DNA of 64,000 bases. It comes from CAWGCA01 sp963820955. Its GTDB lineage: Bacteria > Pseudomonadota > Gammaproteobacteria > Chromatiales > Chromatiaceae. Below are positions 18,172 through 27,120 of this stretch, piece by piece. Location: positions 60,478 through 124,477 of the forward strand of contig CAWGCA010000020.1 of assembly GCA_963820955.1 (NCBI GenBank). The letters are read 5' to 3'. The notes under the pieces were generated by a model. The model ran no database searches and was not told the DNA's origin. It saw nothing but the letters and a program-made list of their open reading frames with translations. The translations under genes were made by a program, and so were the position numbers. Numbering within the stretch: position 1 is the stretch's first letter; each line of letters begins with the position of its first letter.

Positions 18172-19374
18172 ATGGTCACACTGACGGATATCGAACAGGC
18201 GCGATCACGGATTGGAGATTCCGTCTTCTACTCCCCCTGCGCCCGGGCGGAGATACTCAGTGATCTGACAGGCTGCGAGGTGTTTCTGAAACTGGAGAAT
18301 CTGCAGCTGACTGGCTCCTTCAAGGATCGGGGGGCACTGAACAAGATCCTCCAGCTGAACGAACGACAGAAAAGGGTGGGGGTAATTACGGCGTCGGCGG
18401 GAAATCACGCCCAGGGGGTTGCCCATGCAGCCAGAATCAGCGGCATCCAGGCCACAGTGGTGATGCCGGAAACCACACCGCTGGCAAAAATCAGGGGCAC
18501 CCGGGAATTCGGCGCTAGGATAGTCCTGTATGGCAAAGGGTATGATGAGGCCCAGCAAAAGGCGTTGGAACTGCAGGCCCAGCACGGTTACACCTTCATT
18601 CATGCCTTTGATGACCCGGATATCATCGCCGGACAGGGGACCATTGGCCTGGAACTGTTAGAACAGGTCCCGGACATGGATCTGGTGGTCGTTCCGGTAG
18701 GCGGTGGCGGGTTGATCGCCGGTATCGCCACCGCGATCCGGGGACAACGGCCGGAGATAAGGCTGGTTGGTGTTGAGGCCGAGCGTATGCCGGCGATGAA
18801 GAAGAGCATCAGCGCCGGCAGGGTCCTGCCTCAGCGGACAACCAACACCCTGGCAGATGGTATTGCCGTGGCCCGGGTTGGTGAGCAGACCCTGCCCATC
18901 GTCCGGCGCCAGATCTCCACGATTGTCACCGTCACCGAGGAGGAGATCGCCAACGCGGTGATGGTCCTGCTGGAGCGCGAGAAAACCCTGGCGGAGGGCG
19001 CCGGTGCAGTGGGTTTTGCCGCCCTCTACAGCGGCCATCTGAAAGAGATCAGAAATCGTAAGGTAGTGGTCGTCATAAGCGGCGGGAACATCGACATGAC
19101 GATGCTATCGAAGATCCTGGAGCGGGGGCTGGAGATCGACGGCCGTATCGCACGATTCAAGGTAGTGGTACCCGACAAGCCAGGGAGTATTGCCGAACTG
19201 GCCACGCTGGTCGCCGGTCACCACGCCAATATCCTGCATATCTCCCAGAATCGGGCCGTAAGCGAGGTGGAACTGGAAGAGACCGAAGTTGAGCTTGTGC
19301 TGGAGACCCGGGGTCAGGAGCAGGTAACAGAGATCAAGGGATCTATAGAGAACCAGGGGTTTTCCGTAAAGTGA
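18172..19374 (+). CDS. ilvA: Threonine ammonia-lyase (threonine dehydratase) with ACT domain
   Basis: 400 aa, PLP enzyme converting threonine to 2-oxobutyrate and ammonia. The PLP Lys lies in TGSFKDRGAL. Further family motifs are ITASAGNHAQGVA, the Gly-rich phosphate loop PVGGGGLIAG and VISGGNIDM. The C-terminal ~70 residues (VVVPDKPGSIAELATLVAG) form an ACT domain, so allosteric control is likely. The frame is open from 18046, but the ATG at 18172 follows AGAAGGAAG and matches the family length. The biodegradative (tdcB-like) and biosynthetic forms cannot be separated here. The product is a possible substrate for the divergent oxidoreductase. Confidence 0.92.
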   Translation: MVTLTDIEQARSRIGDSVFYSPCARAEILSDLTGCEVFLKLENLQLTGSFKDRGALNKILQLNERQKRVGVITASAGNHAQGVAHAARISGIQATVVMPETTPLAKIRGTREFGARIVLYGKGYDEAQQKALELQAQHGYTFIHAFDDPDIIAGQGTIGLELLEQVPDMDLVVVPVGGGGLIAGIATAIRGQRPEIRLVGVEAERMPAMKKSISAGRVLPQRTTNTLADGIAVARVGEQTLPIVRRQISTIVTVTEEEIANAVMVLLEREKTLAEGAGAVGFAALYSGHLKEIRNRKVVVVISGGNIDMTMLSKILERGLEIDGRIARFKVVVPDKPGSIAELATLVAGHHANILHISQNRAVSEVELEETEVELVLETRGQEQVTEIKGSIENQGFSVK

Positions 19375-20255
19375 GCTCTTCCCGAAAGCTCAATACCCAA
19401 TCCACGCCCCGTATCTCCATGCAAAACCTCTGGCCCTTTATCGTGATCATCCTGGCGGCCTACGGAGTGTTCGTCCTTATACTCTATTTTTCCCAGTCAC
19501 GGCTGCTCTATTATCCGGATCTCCCCTCCCGCAGGCTCACCGCCACGCCGGATCGGATAGGATTGGCTTACCAGTCGCTGGAGATTCCCACCGAGGATGG
19601 TGTAACGCTACACGGCTGGTTCCTGCCGGTGGCGAATCCACGCGGGACGCTGCTCTTTTGCCACGGCAACGCCGGCAACATCTCCCACCGTCTCGACTCT
19701 CTGCGGATCTTTCACGACCTCGGTCTCGCGGTTCTGATCTTCGACTACCGGGGTTTTGGCCAAAGCGAAGGGTCAACGACGGAACAGGGTAGCTACCAGG
19801 ATGCCCAGGCCATGTGGAATTACCTGACGGAACAGAGATCTATCCTGCCGGGGAATATCCTACTGTTCGGCCGCTCCCTGGGGGCCGCGGTAGCCGCTCA
19901 CCTGGCCTCCCGGCATCGGCCCGGGGGGCTTATACTGGAATCGGCCTTCACCTCGGTACCGGACATGGCAGCGGAACTCTACCCCCTGATCCCGGCGCGC
20001 TGGCTGTCACGCTTCCGCTACGACACCAGGGCGTATGTTCGCTCCTATTCGGGTCCTGTCCTGGTCATTCACAGCCGGAACGATGAAATCATACCCTTTC
20101 ACCACGGGCAGCAACTCTATGCCGCGGCTAATCAACCGAAGCATTTTCTGGAGATTCGCGGCGACCACAACGGGGGCTTCCTGAGCAGCGGCGCCCACTA
20201 TCGGCAGGGATTGGAGCGATTTATCGAGCAATACCAGACCACAGAAGGACACTGA
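19371..20255 (+). CDS. Membrane-anchored alpha/beta hydrolase (YfhR/ABHD13-like)
   Basis: 294 aa serine hydrolase. A single transmembrane helix near residues 20-42 (LWPFIVIILAAYGVFVLILY) precedes the hydrolase domain. Oxyanion motif FCHGNAGNI, nucleophile elbow LFGRSLGAAVA, acid in HSRNDEI and catalytic His in RGDHNGGF. The GTG start overlaps the stop codon of the threonine ammonia-lyase gene (GTGA), indicating translational coupling. An internal ATG at 19419 lacks a ribosome binding site. Likely an esterase or thioesterase; substrate unknown. Confidence 0.88.
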   Translation: MSSSRKLNTQSTPRISMQNLWPFIVIILAAYGVFVLILYFSQSRLLYYPDLPSRRLTATPDRIGLAYQSLEIPTEDGVTLHGWFLPVANPRGTLLFCHGNAGNISHRLDSLRIFHDLGLAVLIFDYRGFGQSEGSTTEQGSYQDAQAMWNYLTEQRSILPGNILLFGRSLGAAVAAHLASRHRPGGLILESAFTSVPDMAAELYPLIPARWLSRFRYDTRAYVRSYSGPVLVIHSRNDEIIPFHHGQQLYAAANQPKHFLEIRGDHNGGFLSSGAHYRQGLERFIEQYQTTEGH

Positions 20256-20319
20256 CCAATCAGCGGTTCTGGTCTATTTTTTTAGTATCCCTTCTGGAAA
20301 AAAATCGAAAGGAGAGGTT

Positions 20320-20790
20320 ATGACTATTGCAGCCCGTTTGTTGAAGGCCTTGAGGGAAGGGAATGTCGCCTACGAGACAGTCTCTCATCCCAAGACCTAT
20401 TCCAGCGCTGAAACCGCTACCGCCGCCCATATAGACGACGCCCACATTGCAAAAACTGTTGTCCTGAAGGACGAACAGGGATATCTGCTGGCGGTCATAC
20501 CGGCCAGCGAGTGGCTGAATCTCGATCGGTTGCGGGACGAATTGAATCGGGAACTGCACCTGGCGTCGGAAGAGGAGGCGGATGAGCTTTTCCAGGACTG
20601 TCAGTCCGGTGCATTCCCGCCCCTGGGAAAGGCCTATGGAACAGAGACGGTGCTGGACGAGGCGCTGACCAGTCTGGCAAAGGTCTACTTCGAGGCCGGG
20701 GATCACGAGCTGCTCATCGCCGTCACCAGCGACCAGTTTCAGACGTTGATGAAGGGCATACGTCGCGGCCATTTCAGCCAGTCTGATTGA
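20320..20790 (+). CDS. YbaK/EbsC family aminoacyl-tRNA deacylase-like protein
   Basis: 156 aa, single YbaK/prolyl-tRNA editing domain. Conserved Lys in HIAKTVVLKD and the GAFPPLGKAYG loop are the family's substrate-site signatures. Expected to hydrolyse a mischarged aminoacyl-tRNA in trans. Ribosome binding site GAAAGGAGAGG before the ATG. The next gene, pcm, is convergent, ending 24 nt away. Confidence 0.9.
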   Translation: MTIAARLLKALREGNVAYETVSHPKTYSSAETATAAHIDDAHIAKTVVLKDEQGYLLAVIPASEWLNLDRLRDELNRELHLASEEEADELFQDCQSGAFPPLGKAYGTETVLDEALTSLAKVYFEAGDHELLIAVTSDQFQTLMKGIRRGHFSQSD

Positions 20791-20814
20791 ACCCTCGCCA
20801 GATTTCCAGCGGGT

Positions 20815-21483
20815 TCATTTCTCTCTCCCTTCAGACCCACCGGTGAGGGGCACGAAGGCTACCCCCAGTATGCTACGCATGGCGGTGGTTTCCGCCTCCT
20901 CCTTCTCCACCAGCATCAGTTCCTGGTGAGAATAAGGCAGGCCCACCGGAATCACCAGCTTCGCGCCCGGCTTGAGCTGATCCACCAGGGGTTGCGGGAT
21001 GGTAGCGGCAGCAGCGGTCACGATAATGCCGTCGAAAGGGGCCTGTTCCGGCCAGCCGTAATAACCGTCCCCCGTGCGGCACTCCACATTGGTGTATCCC
21101 AGCCGATGGAGCACGCCGGCAGCCCGTTCAGAAAGCGCCTCAATTATCTCCATGGTAAAGACCTGCCCCACCACTTGAGAAAGGACGGCGGCCTGATAAC
21201 CGGAGCCGGTCCCCACCTCCAGGATCACGTCCTCCGGCTCCGGGTTCAGGAGATCCGTCATCAAGGCTACGATATAGGGTTGTGAGATGGTCTGCCCGTG
21301 TCCGATCGGAAGGGGCCCGTTGTAATAGGCCCGTCCCAGTTCTCCGGGAAGAACGAATTCATGCCTGGGAACCTGACCCATCGCCTCCATCACCCGGCTG
21401 TCAAGCTTCGATTTTCCGATCATGCCGCGGGTGTATTTCACATCCGCCTCGATCTCTCGCAGCATCTGTTGACTATCAAACAT
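20815..21483 (-). CDS. pcm: Protein-L-isoaspartate O-methyltransferase
   Basis: 222 aa SAM-dependent methyltransferase that starts repair of isoaspartyl residues in aged proteins. Motif I is ILEVGTGSGYQAAVL; the PIMT signature GHGQTISQPYIVALM is clear. Start at ATG 21483, preceded by CAGGGGTG; an in-frame ATG at 21510 would add only 9 residues. E. coli Pcm is 208 aa. Monocistronic on the minus strand. Confidence 0.93.
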   Translation of the reverse strand: MFDSQQMLREIEADVKYTRGMIGKSKLDSRVMEAMGQVPRHEFVLPGELGRAYYNGPLPIGHGQTISQPYIVALMTDLLNPEPEDVILEVGTGSGYQAAVLSQVVGQVFTMEIIEALSERAAGVLHRLGYTNVECRTGDGYYGWPEQAPFDGIIVTAAAATIPQPLVDQLKPGAKLVIPVGLPYSHQELMLVEKEEAETTAMRSILGVAFVPLTGGSEGREK

Positions 21484-21717
21484 CGGCACACCCCTGTTGT
21501 TGCCTCTCACCGATGGAAACCCCCCTGCTTCTTACCGCTGATGGGGTCCCCAAAACAAACCCCTTCTCTCTTTACCGATAGATACCAGGTACCTCCTGTT
21601 TACATCATAGCAGCATCAAGCCGGCAGAAATTGCGTGCCAATGCACTACTTTCGAGCTATTTTACCGCTGGCACACGGTTGACTCCTGATGGTCGATTGC
21701 GTGCTATATACTTGGAT

Positions 21718-22140
21718 ATGAGCAAGATTCGGTGGGAACATTTTCACCATCAAGCCGACATCGGAGTACGCGGCTTCGGCCAAACGGTCGAACACGCCTT
21801 TGAGGAAGCGGCGCTCGCCTTGATCGCGGTCATCACCAACCCGGCATCGGTCAAACCGAGTGAGGCAGTATCCATCCACTGCAGCTCCCCTGACCGGGAA
21901 CTGCTGCTCGCCGATTGGCTCAATTCGCTGATCTTCGAAATCTCTACCCGTCGTATGCTTTTCAGCCGTTTCGCAGTATCCATCCAGGCACAGACCCTCA
22001 CGGCGACCGCCTGGGGCGAAGCCATCGATCTCGCCCGCCACTCGCCGGCGGTTGAAGTAAAAGGCGCCACCTATACCGAACTCGCAGTCAGACAACAGGC
22101 TGACGAAAGCTGGATGGCCCAGTGCGTAGTCGATGTGTGA
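21718..22140 (+). CDS. Archease
   Basis: 140 aa archease, the small metal-binding partner that activates RtcB RNA ligase by promoting guanylation and turnover. Signature segments: HHQADIGVRGFGQTVEHAFEEAALAL at the N-terminus, LLADWLNSLIFE in the middle, and VEVKGATYTEL near the C-terminus. The frame is open from 21298, but the family begins at the ATG at 21718. No strong ribosome binding site is visible. Followed 22 nt later by rtcB on the same strand, the classic archease-rtcB pair. Confidence 0.95.
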   Translation: MSKIRWEHFHHQADIGVRGFGQTVEHAFEEAALALIAVITNPASVKPSEAVSIHCSSPDRELLLADWLNSLIFEISTRRMLFSRFAVSIQAQTLTATAWGEAIDLARHSPAVEVKGATYTELAVRQQADESWMAQCVVDV

Positions 22141-22162
22141 CCAATGACTCAAGGGAAATGTC

Positions 22163-23593
22163 ATGAGTAGGGAACAATTGATCCAGCGTGACGAATACCA
22201 GTGGGAAATCCAACCCACCGGACCCATGCGGGTACCGGTTATCATCTACGCCAGCGACGAGCTGATCGACGGCATGGACCGAAAGGTGTTCGAGCAGGCG
22301 ATCAATGTGGCTTCGCTGCCCGGCATCGTCAAGGCATCCTACGCCATGCCCGACGCCCATTGGGGCTATGGCTTTCCCATCGGTGGCGTAGCCGCATTCG
22401 ACCCCGAGCGGGAGGGGGTGGTTTCCGCAGGAGGGGTGGGCTTTGATATCTCCTGCGGCGTCCGCACCCTGCTCACCGGTCTCAACCGAGAACAGCTGAA
22501 GAGTGCCAGGAAGGAACTGGTGGACGATCTGTTTTACAGCGTACCCGCGGGCCTGGGAAGCACCGGGAATATTCGCCTGAACGACCGGGAGATGGAGAGC
22601 ATGCTGCGGGAAGGTGCCCGCTGGGCGGTCAGTCGAGGTTTCGGTGTTGCCAAGGATCTGGAGCGAATCGAAGAACAGGGCTGCATGGCGGGCGCCCTTC
22701 CAAAGGCGGTTTCCCAACGCGCCAAGCAGCGCCAGCGAGAGGAGATGGGGACACTCGGCTCGGGCAACCATTACCTGGAGATCCAAGAAGTCGTCGAGGT
22801 CTATGACCAGGATATTGGCAACCAGTACGGAATCCGATCGGGCGATGTAGTAGTCAGCATCCACTGTGGCTCCCGTGGTCTCGGGCATCAGATCGGCACC
22901 GAATATCTGAAAAAGATGGTGATCACCGCCGGGCAGCATGGCATTCGTCTGCCGGATCGCGAACTGGCCTGCGCCCCCATCCGCTCGCTGGTTGGTGAAA
23001 ATTACCTGGGTGCCATGCGCGCCGGGATCAACTGTGCCCTGGCCAACCGACAGATCATCACCCACCTGGCGCGCCAGTCTTTTGAGCGGATACTTCCCCA
23101 GGCGGAACTCAAGCTGCTCTACGATGTATCCCACAATACCTGTAAACAGGAAGAGCATAGGGTCGACGGAAAACTGCAACGCCTGTTTGTCCACCGAAAG
23201 GGGGCAACACGGGCCTTTGGCCCTGGCCATCCGGATCTTCCCGACGCCTTCAAAACCACCGGTCAACCAGTGCTAATCGGCGGCTCAATGGGAACCTCCT
23301 CTTACATCCTCAGCGGCACAGAGGAGTCCGAGACACGTTCCTTCAGCTCCGCCTGTCACGGTGCCGGCCGGTCCATGAGTCGACGTGCTGCAACCCGCCA
23401 GTGGCAAGGCAGGCAGGTCGTCGACGATCTGATGGCCCGCGGAATATTGATACGCAGTCCCTCACTGCGCGGAGTGGCGGAGGAGGCCCCGGGGGCCTAC
23501 AAAGATGTCTCCGCCGTGGTGAACGCCGCGCATCGGGCCGGACTGGCGCGGAAAGTGGCGCGACTGGTACCGATGGCCTGCATCAAGGGCTGA
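22163..23593 (+). CDS. rtcB: RtcB family tRNA-splicing/RNA-repair ligase
   Basis: 476 aa GTP/Mn2+-dependent ligase joining 2',3'-cyclic phosphate or 3'-phosphate ends to 5'-OH ends. Visible active-site motifs: GGVGFDISCGVRTLLT (Cys metal ligand), GTLGSGNHYLEIQ, IHCGSRGLGHQIG, YDVSHNTCKQEEH and SACHGAGRSMSRRAA (guanylation-site His). Slightly longer than E. coli RtcB (408 aa), like many archease-linked versions. Ribosome binding site CAAGGGAAATGTC before ATG. No RtcR activator gene is visible, so this pair may not be sigma-54 controlled. Confidence 0.95.
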   Translation: MSREQLIQRDEYQWEIQPTGPMRVPVIIYASDELIDGMDRKVFEQAINVASLPGIVKASYAMPDAHWGYGFPIGGVAAFDPEREGVVSAGGVGFDISCGVRTLLTGLNREQLKSARKELVDDLFYSVPAGLGSTGNIRLNDREMESMLREGARWAVSRGFGVAKDLERIEEQGCMAGALPKAVSQRAKQRQREEMGTLGSGNHYLEIQEVVEVYDQDIGNQYGIRSGDVVVSIHCGSRGLGHQIGTEYLKKMVITAGQHGIRLPDRELACAPIRSLVGENYLGAMRAGINCALANRQIITHLARQSFERILPQAELKLLYDVSHNTCKQEEHRVDGKLQRLFVHRKGATRAFGPGHPDLPDAFKTTGQPVLIGGSMGTSSYILSGTEESETRSFSSACHGAGRSMSRRAATRQWQGRQVVDDLMARGILIRSPSLRGVAEEAPGAYKDVSAVVNAAHRAGLARKVARLVPMACIKG

Positions 23594-23596
23594 GGG

Positions 23597-24178
23597 TCAG
23601 CCACTGACGGCAAAGATGATCAATACGGTAGCTATCGCCACCACCAGCATGCGCAATCCGTTCCAAAGCCAGAACTCCCGGGCTAGCTTTCCCAGCATGA
23701 CTCCCATTCCGAATATCAGTAAAAATGCGACAAGAATCGCTGTTAAAAAAGGCGATGCAGCAAATTGTACTCCATGCTCCGCAAGCCACACGGGAGTAAC
23801 AATGAGCAACGAAATCAGCAACGGGGTAAGTCCGTTGACCATAGCTACCACAACCGGCACAAAACGGCTTGCCTTGCCGTAGTCGGACTGACTGAGGTCA
23901 ACGATCAGGGCCTTCTCCAATTCCTGCAACTCCTTCTTTCTCTCCGCCAATTCACTCAGGTAGGCACTGCTGATACCACTCACGCACAGCGCCACCGCCG
24001 CACCGAAGCAGGCCTTTATCGCGACCGACATAGCGACATTATCGCTCAAGGCGAAGCCAACCATCAGACCCAGCATGGTGAGCGCTCCATCAAAACCATT
24101 GGTGATGAAATAACGGCGGGAGATGCCCTCGGCCCGCCGAAGGTGGAGCAGAAAACGGTTGAACTCACCCTCCTGCAT
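23597..24178 (-). CDS. VIT1/CCC1-type (vacuolar iron transporter-like) membrane protein
   Basis: About 193 aa integral membrane protein with four to five predicted helices. The RRYFITNGFDGALTMLGLMVGFAL segment is the hallmark of the VIT1/CCC1 family, whose characterised members move Fe2+ or Mn2+. A charged loop (LAERKKELQELEKAL) separates the helix pairs as in the family. The ATG at 24178 overlaps the stop of the upstream DUF211 gene (TGATG), so the two are translationally coupled. Ends 3 nt from the rtcB stop, convergent. Confidence 0.85.
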   Translation of the reverse strand: MQEGEFNRFLLHLRRAEGISRRYFITNGFDGALTMLGLMVGFALSDNVAMSVAIKACFGAAVALCVSGISSAYLSELAERKKELQELEKALIVDLSQSDYGKASRFVPVVVAMVNGLTPLLISLLIVTPVWLAEHGVQFAASPFLTAILVAFLLIFGMGVMLGKLAREFWLWNGLRMLVVAIATVLIIFAVSG

Positions 24179-24459
24179 CAAGCAGTGTCATTCGGTCCGT
24201 TACTGGTACCGACGACCTCCACTTCGTCTATGCTATGCACGGTGGCGCCCAGTTCGTTGATCTGTTCCTCGATCGCAGTGAAATCGATGTCCTCACCTTC
24301 CACCACCACGAGAACATTCTCGGTTTTTTCATCCACCGACTCGACGGTCAGATTGATTTTCGTGTCTTTACCCAGATCAGCCAACGCCCTCGCAAAATCA
24401 AGCGCATTCGGTCGGTGGGGTTTAAGCACATCCAGTATGAGCCGTTTGATACAGACCAT
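24178..24459 (-). CDS. DUF211 family protein
   Basis: About 93 aa, ferredoxin-like alpha/beta fold family common in archaea and some bacteria. Core VCIKRLILDVLKPHRPNALDFA and INLTVESVDEKTENVLVVVEG match the family pattern. The usual family start is ATG at 24459; an in-frame GTG at 24489 would add 10 residues. Overlapping coupling with the VIT-like transporter gene suggests a shared role, perhaps metal binding or regulation. The molecular function of DUF211 is not established. Confidence 0.85.
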   Translation of the reverse strand: MVCIKRLILDVLKPHRPNALDFARALADLGKDTKINLTVESVDEKTENVLVVVEGEDIDFTAIEEQINELGATVHSIDEVEVVGTSNGPNDTA

Positions 24460-24526
24460 TACCTTTAACTCTGCAATCGACAGGCTCACCTGGCTCGCAG
24501 GGACGATATCAGTTTACGCTGTTGCA

Positions 24527-24949
24527 TTATTCGTTGTCAGCAACCCAGTATTTCAGTATCACTTTCATCGCCTTGGTAAATTCTTCGAATGAATGGGGTT
24601 TGACGATATAATCCTCCACCTCGTATTCAAAGGCGGCTGCCCGGTCTCTGGGCTCGTTCGATGACGTCAGCACGATTACCTGCAGCGAGCGGAACTGGGG
24701 GTCTATTCGCAGCTCTTTCAAGAACTCGATGCCATTCATTTTCGGCAGATTCAGGTCCAACAGAATCAGTGCCGGTTCCGGTTCGATCTTGGGAAAACCA
24801 TCGCCACGCAACATACCAAGTGCTTCCGCTCCCGTTCTCGCCACGTAAAGCGGGTTCTTGGCGCCCCCTCTTTTTAATGCGCGTTGAACGGTCATAATAT
24901 CGACCCGATCGTCTTCGATCAGAAGTATTCCCGCCTTCGCGTCAATCAT
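24527..24949 (-). CDS. CheY-like response regulator (Rcp1 type)
   Basis: 140 aa single receiver domain. Acidic pair in LLIEDDRVD, phospho-acceptor Asp in LILLDLNLPKMNG, Thr/Ser in VLTSSNEPRD, Lys in YIVKPHSFEEF. The extended alpha4-beta5 region is typical of Rcp1-like regulators paired with CHASE- or phytochrome-type kinases. It follows the CHASE kinase gene on the same strand after 170 nt that contain a dispersed repeat, and is its likely partner. No output domain. Confidence 0.92.
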   Translation of the reverse strand: MIDAKAGILLIEDDRVDIMTVQRALKRGGAKNPLYVARTGAEALGMLRGDGFPKIEPEPALILLDLNLPKMNGIEFLKELRIDPQFRSLQVIVLTSSNEPRDRAAAFEYEVEDYIVKPHSFEEFTKAMKVILKYWVADNE

Positions 24950-25070
24950 TGGGCGTGCTCCGTAACAACGTTTCTAAAAAACAGCCGCTGATTCCTAGTA
25001 CTGCAGTCCTTGGAAAGGGCATGCCATTCCCTGTGGACTGCGCCTTGCCTTGTCCGTTTGAGTGGGCTCT

Positions 25071-25104
25071 GAATAGGGCAATATCATCTTGAAGGAGTGC
25101 TAGT
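25071..25104. repeat. 34-bp dispersed repeat, copy 1
   Basis: GAATAGGGCAATATCATCTT continuing GAAGGAGTGCTAGT, 33 of 34 bases identical to 35979-36012; its last 23 bases recur (one difference) at 45213-45235. An imperfect inverted counterpart (CTAGTACTGCAGTCCTT) lies upstream from 24996. Lies between the CHASE kinase stop and the response regulator start. Confidence 0.75.
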
Positions 25105-25119
25105 TTGTCCATACGTAAT

Positions 25120-27120
25120 TTATGACTCCAGTTTTTTAGGCCAGGTAAACCGGAAGCAAGCACCTTTGCCCGCCTCGGAATCTACCGTTATCGAACCTCC
25201 ATGCTCCTGAACAATCTTCTTTACCAAGGCCAATCCGATACCGGTATTAACCCCATGATCCTTTACTTCCAGCGCCTGAAACATCATGAATATTTTTCCA
25301 TGGTATTCAGGTGCTATACCAGCCCCGTCATCGGCTACGGAAAACTCGAAAAACGCCCCTTTATCTTCCACATTGATCCATATCCGCCCCTTATTGCCTC
25401 CATGGTGTTTGATGCTGTTTCCGATAAGATTGGCGAATATCTGCCCCAATTGAAGACTGTCGGTCTTAAACACAGGCATATCGGAACCGATTTTAATCTT
25501 AAACCGCTTAGGTGGGGACAATGAATCAATTGTCTCCTCCAGTAAGGCGCCTACGTCTACCCGGCTGACTTCAAACCCCATATGGCCTATCCGCGAATAA
25601 TCGAGCAACCCCTCGATCAACGCCTGCATGCGATTCACCCTGTCCTGCATAAGATTCAGCTGTTCGCGGGTTTCTGTCGTCAACTTCTGGTCCAGGTCCT
25701 CCTGCAGCCAACCCGCCAGATTGGATATTGCCCGTAGAGGCGCTTTCAGGTCATGTGATGTCACGTAAGCGAACTGTTCCAACTCGGCTGCCCGTCGCTC
25801 AGCCTCGTTGGTCCTCACCGCTACGTGGTGCTCCAGGGTTTCGTTGAGTCTCTGCAGCGCCTGTTCTGCGTGCTTCCGGTCATTTACCTCGTTATTGAGT
25901 GCGTTTACGGCACTGAGCAACTGCTCCGTACGTTCAGATACCAGGTGCCGAACCTGTCTTGCTCGACCCAGCAGAGTAAACAGATAGATGACGAGCAAGA
26001 TGGTGAAAGAAAACCCGCCGAACATGATGATCCAGCCACTCCAGGTATCGGCCAGAAATCGCCCCGGCAGGGGCTTGCAGACAACTTTCCACTCCCGGTC
26101 CCCCACCTTCAGAGTCTCAGTCAGCTCACGGTTTGACTGCTCATTCACCCGCCCCCCATCAGTCACACTCGAACTAGCCTGCTGAAAGCGTGATGCGTGC
26201 TCATACAGCAACCGTTGCTCACCTTCTGCTGTCACTTCGTAAAACCGCAGATCTATCCCACTGGGAACCAGGTATCCCAAGGCGCGCTCCACGACGTCGG
26301 CTACGCGAAAAGCCCCAATTGCAAATCCTCGTAACTCCAGATTTTGTGGTTCATCGATGAACGCGCTATCGTTATCTTCCATCCCTGCTTCAAGCGATTC
26401 GCTGTCGTCTCTATCCCGATGGTAAACCGGCATGTATGCCAGAAAGCGCGAGGGGGCATTGTCGTTCACATCCAGCGATACCAACGGTGATAGCTGTATC
26501 TCGCCCGAATTCCTGACCTTCTGCAACATTCGCAACATACTCGGATCCGACGCCAGATCAAAGCCGAGCAGATCTTTGTTTTCTTGGTACGGCTGGACAT
26601 AGAGAACAGGAAAATGCTCTGGACGTATACTGGCATCGATGATGTTGCCGTTATCATCACGCTCAGTTATTTCGAAGCGATAAAATCCTCGTTTCGCTTC
26701 AGTCACGAAGTCGGCACGTTCTTCCGCCGATACCTGTGGCGCCCATTTCAGTGCCTGAATCGCTTCATAGCGCTTCAGAACCGGACCGAGAAACTCTCGA
26801 AATTCACGCCTGCCTATATTGCTGGAGGCATCGAAGAATGCAGCAATATCCTCCACGATTGCCAGCGTCAGTTTTATCTCCCGCTGGATTACAAGGACCC
26901 TGTCACGAGAGGCTTCACCGAATGCAATCTGTGCCTTCTGCTCTTCCCAGCCGGTCACTTCCCGGAAAGCAAGATCGGTAATCAAAACACCCAGCAATAC
27001 CACCAGAACAATAGGCAAGGGACTCCACCAGAGCGAATTCAGATGCTCCTTGAGTTTCCCAATTTTCCCGAATGAGGACATTCGCTTGAGCTCTAACCTA
27101 TTCCGCATCAGCAGCGGCAT
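25120..27120 (-). CDS. CHASE-domain sensor histidine kinase
   Basis: 666 aa. First membrane helix near residues 32-52 (PLPIVLVVLLGVLITDLAF), then a CHASE extracellular sensor domain (EFLGPVLKRYEAIQALKWAP, FYRFEITERDDNGNI, DLLGFDLASDPSML), second helix near 375-395, coiled coil, HisKA with phospho-acceptor His in YVTSHDLKAPLRAI, and HATPase with NSIKHHGG, VADDGAGIAPE and GIGLALVKKIV. CHASE domains sense small extracellular ligands. The neighbouring receiver protein is its probable output. Several in-frame starts exist (27120, 27108, 27081) without a clear ribosome binding site, so the start is uncertain. Confidence 0.92.
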   Translation of the reverse strand: MPLLMRNRLELKRMSSFGKIGKLKEHLNSLWWSPLPIVLVVLLGVLITDLAFREVTGWEEQKAQIAFGEASRDRVLVIQREIKLTLAIVEDIAAFFDASSNIGRREFREFLGPVLKRYEAIQALKWAPQVSAEERADFVTEAKRGFYRFEITERDDNGNIIDASIRPEHFPVLYVQPYQENKDLLGFDLASDPSMLRMLQKVRNSGEIQLSPLVSLDVNDNAPSRFLAYMPVYHRDRDDSESLEAGMEDNDSAFIDEPQNLELRGFAIGAFRVADVVERALGYLVPSGIDLRFYEVTAEGEQRLLYEHASRFQQASSSVTDGGRVNEQSNRELTETLKVGDREWKVVCKPLPGRFLADTWSGWIIMFGGFSFTILLVIYLFTLLGRARQVRHLVSERTEQLLSAVNALNNEVNDRKHAEQALQRLNETLEHHVAVRTNEAERRAAELEQFAYVTSHDLKAPLRAISNLAGWLQEDLDQKLTTETREQLNLMQDRVNRMQALIEGLLDYSRIGHMGFEVSRVDVGALLEETIDSLSPPKRFKIKIGSDMPVFKTDSLQLGQIFANLIGNSIKHHGGNKGRIWINVEDKGAFFEFSVADDGAGIAPEYHGKIFMMFQALEVKDHGVNTGIGLALVKKIVQEHGGSITVDSEAGKGACFRFTWPKKLES

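Noticed and set aside
22088..23266. 392-aa open frame on the minus strand opposite rtcB
   Set aside because: Antisense shadow of the well-supported rtcB gene; composition has no domain signature.
24942..25163. 73-aa minus-strand frame between the CHASE kinase and response regulator
   Set aside because: Overlaps both genes' ends and the dispersed repeat; no coding signature.
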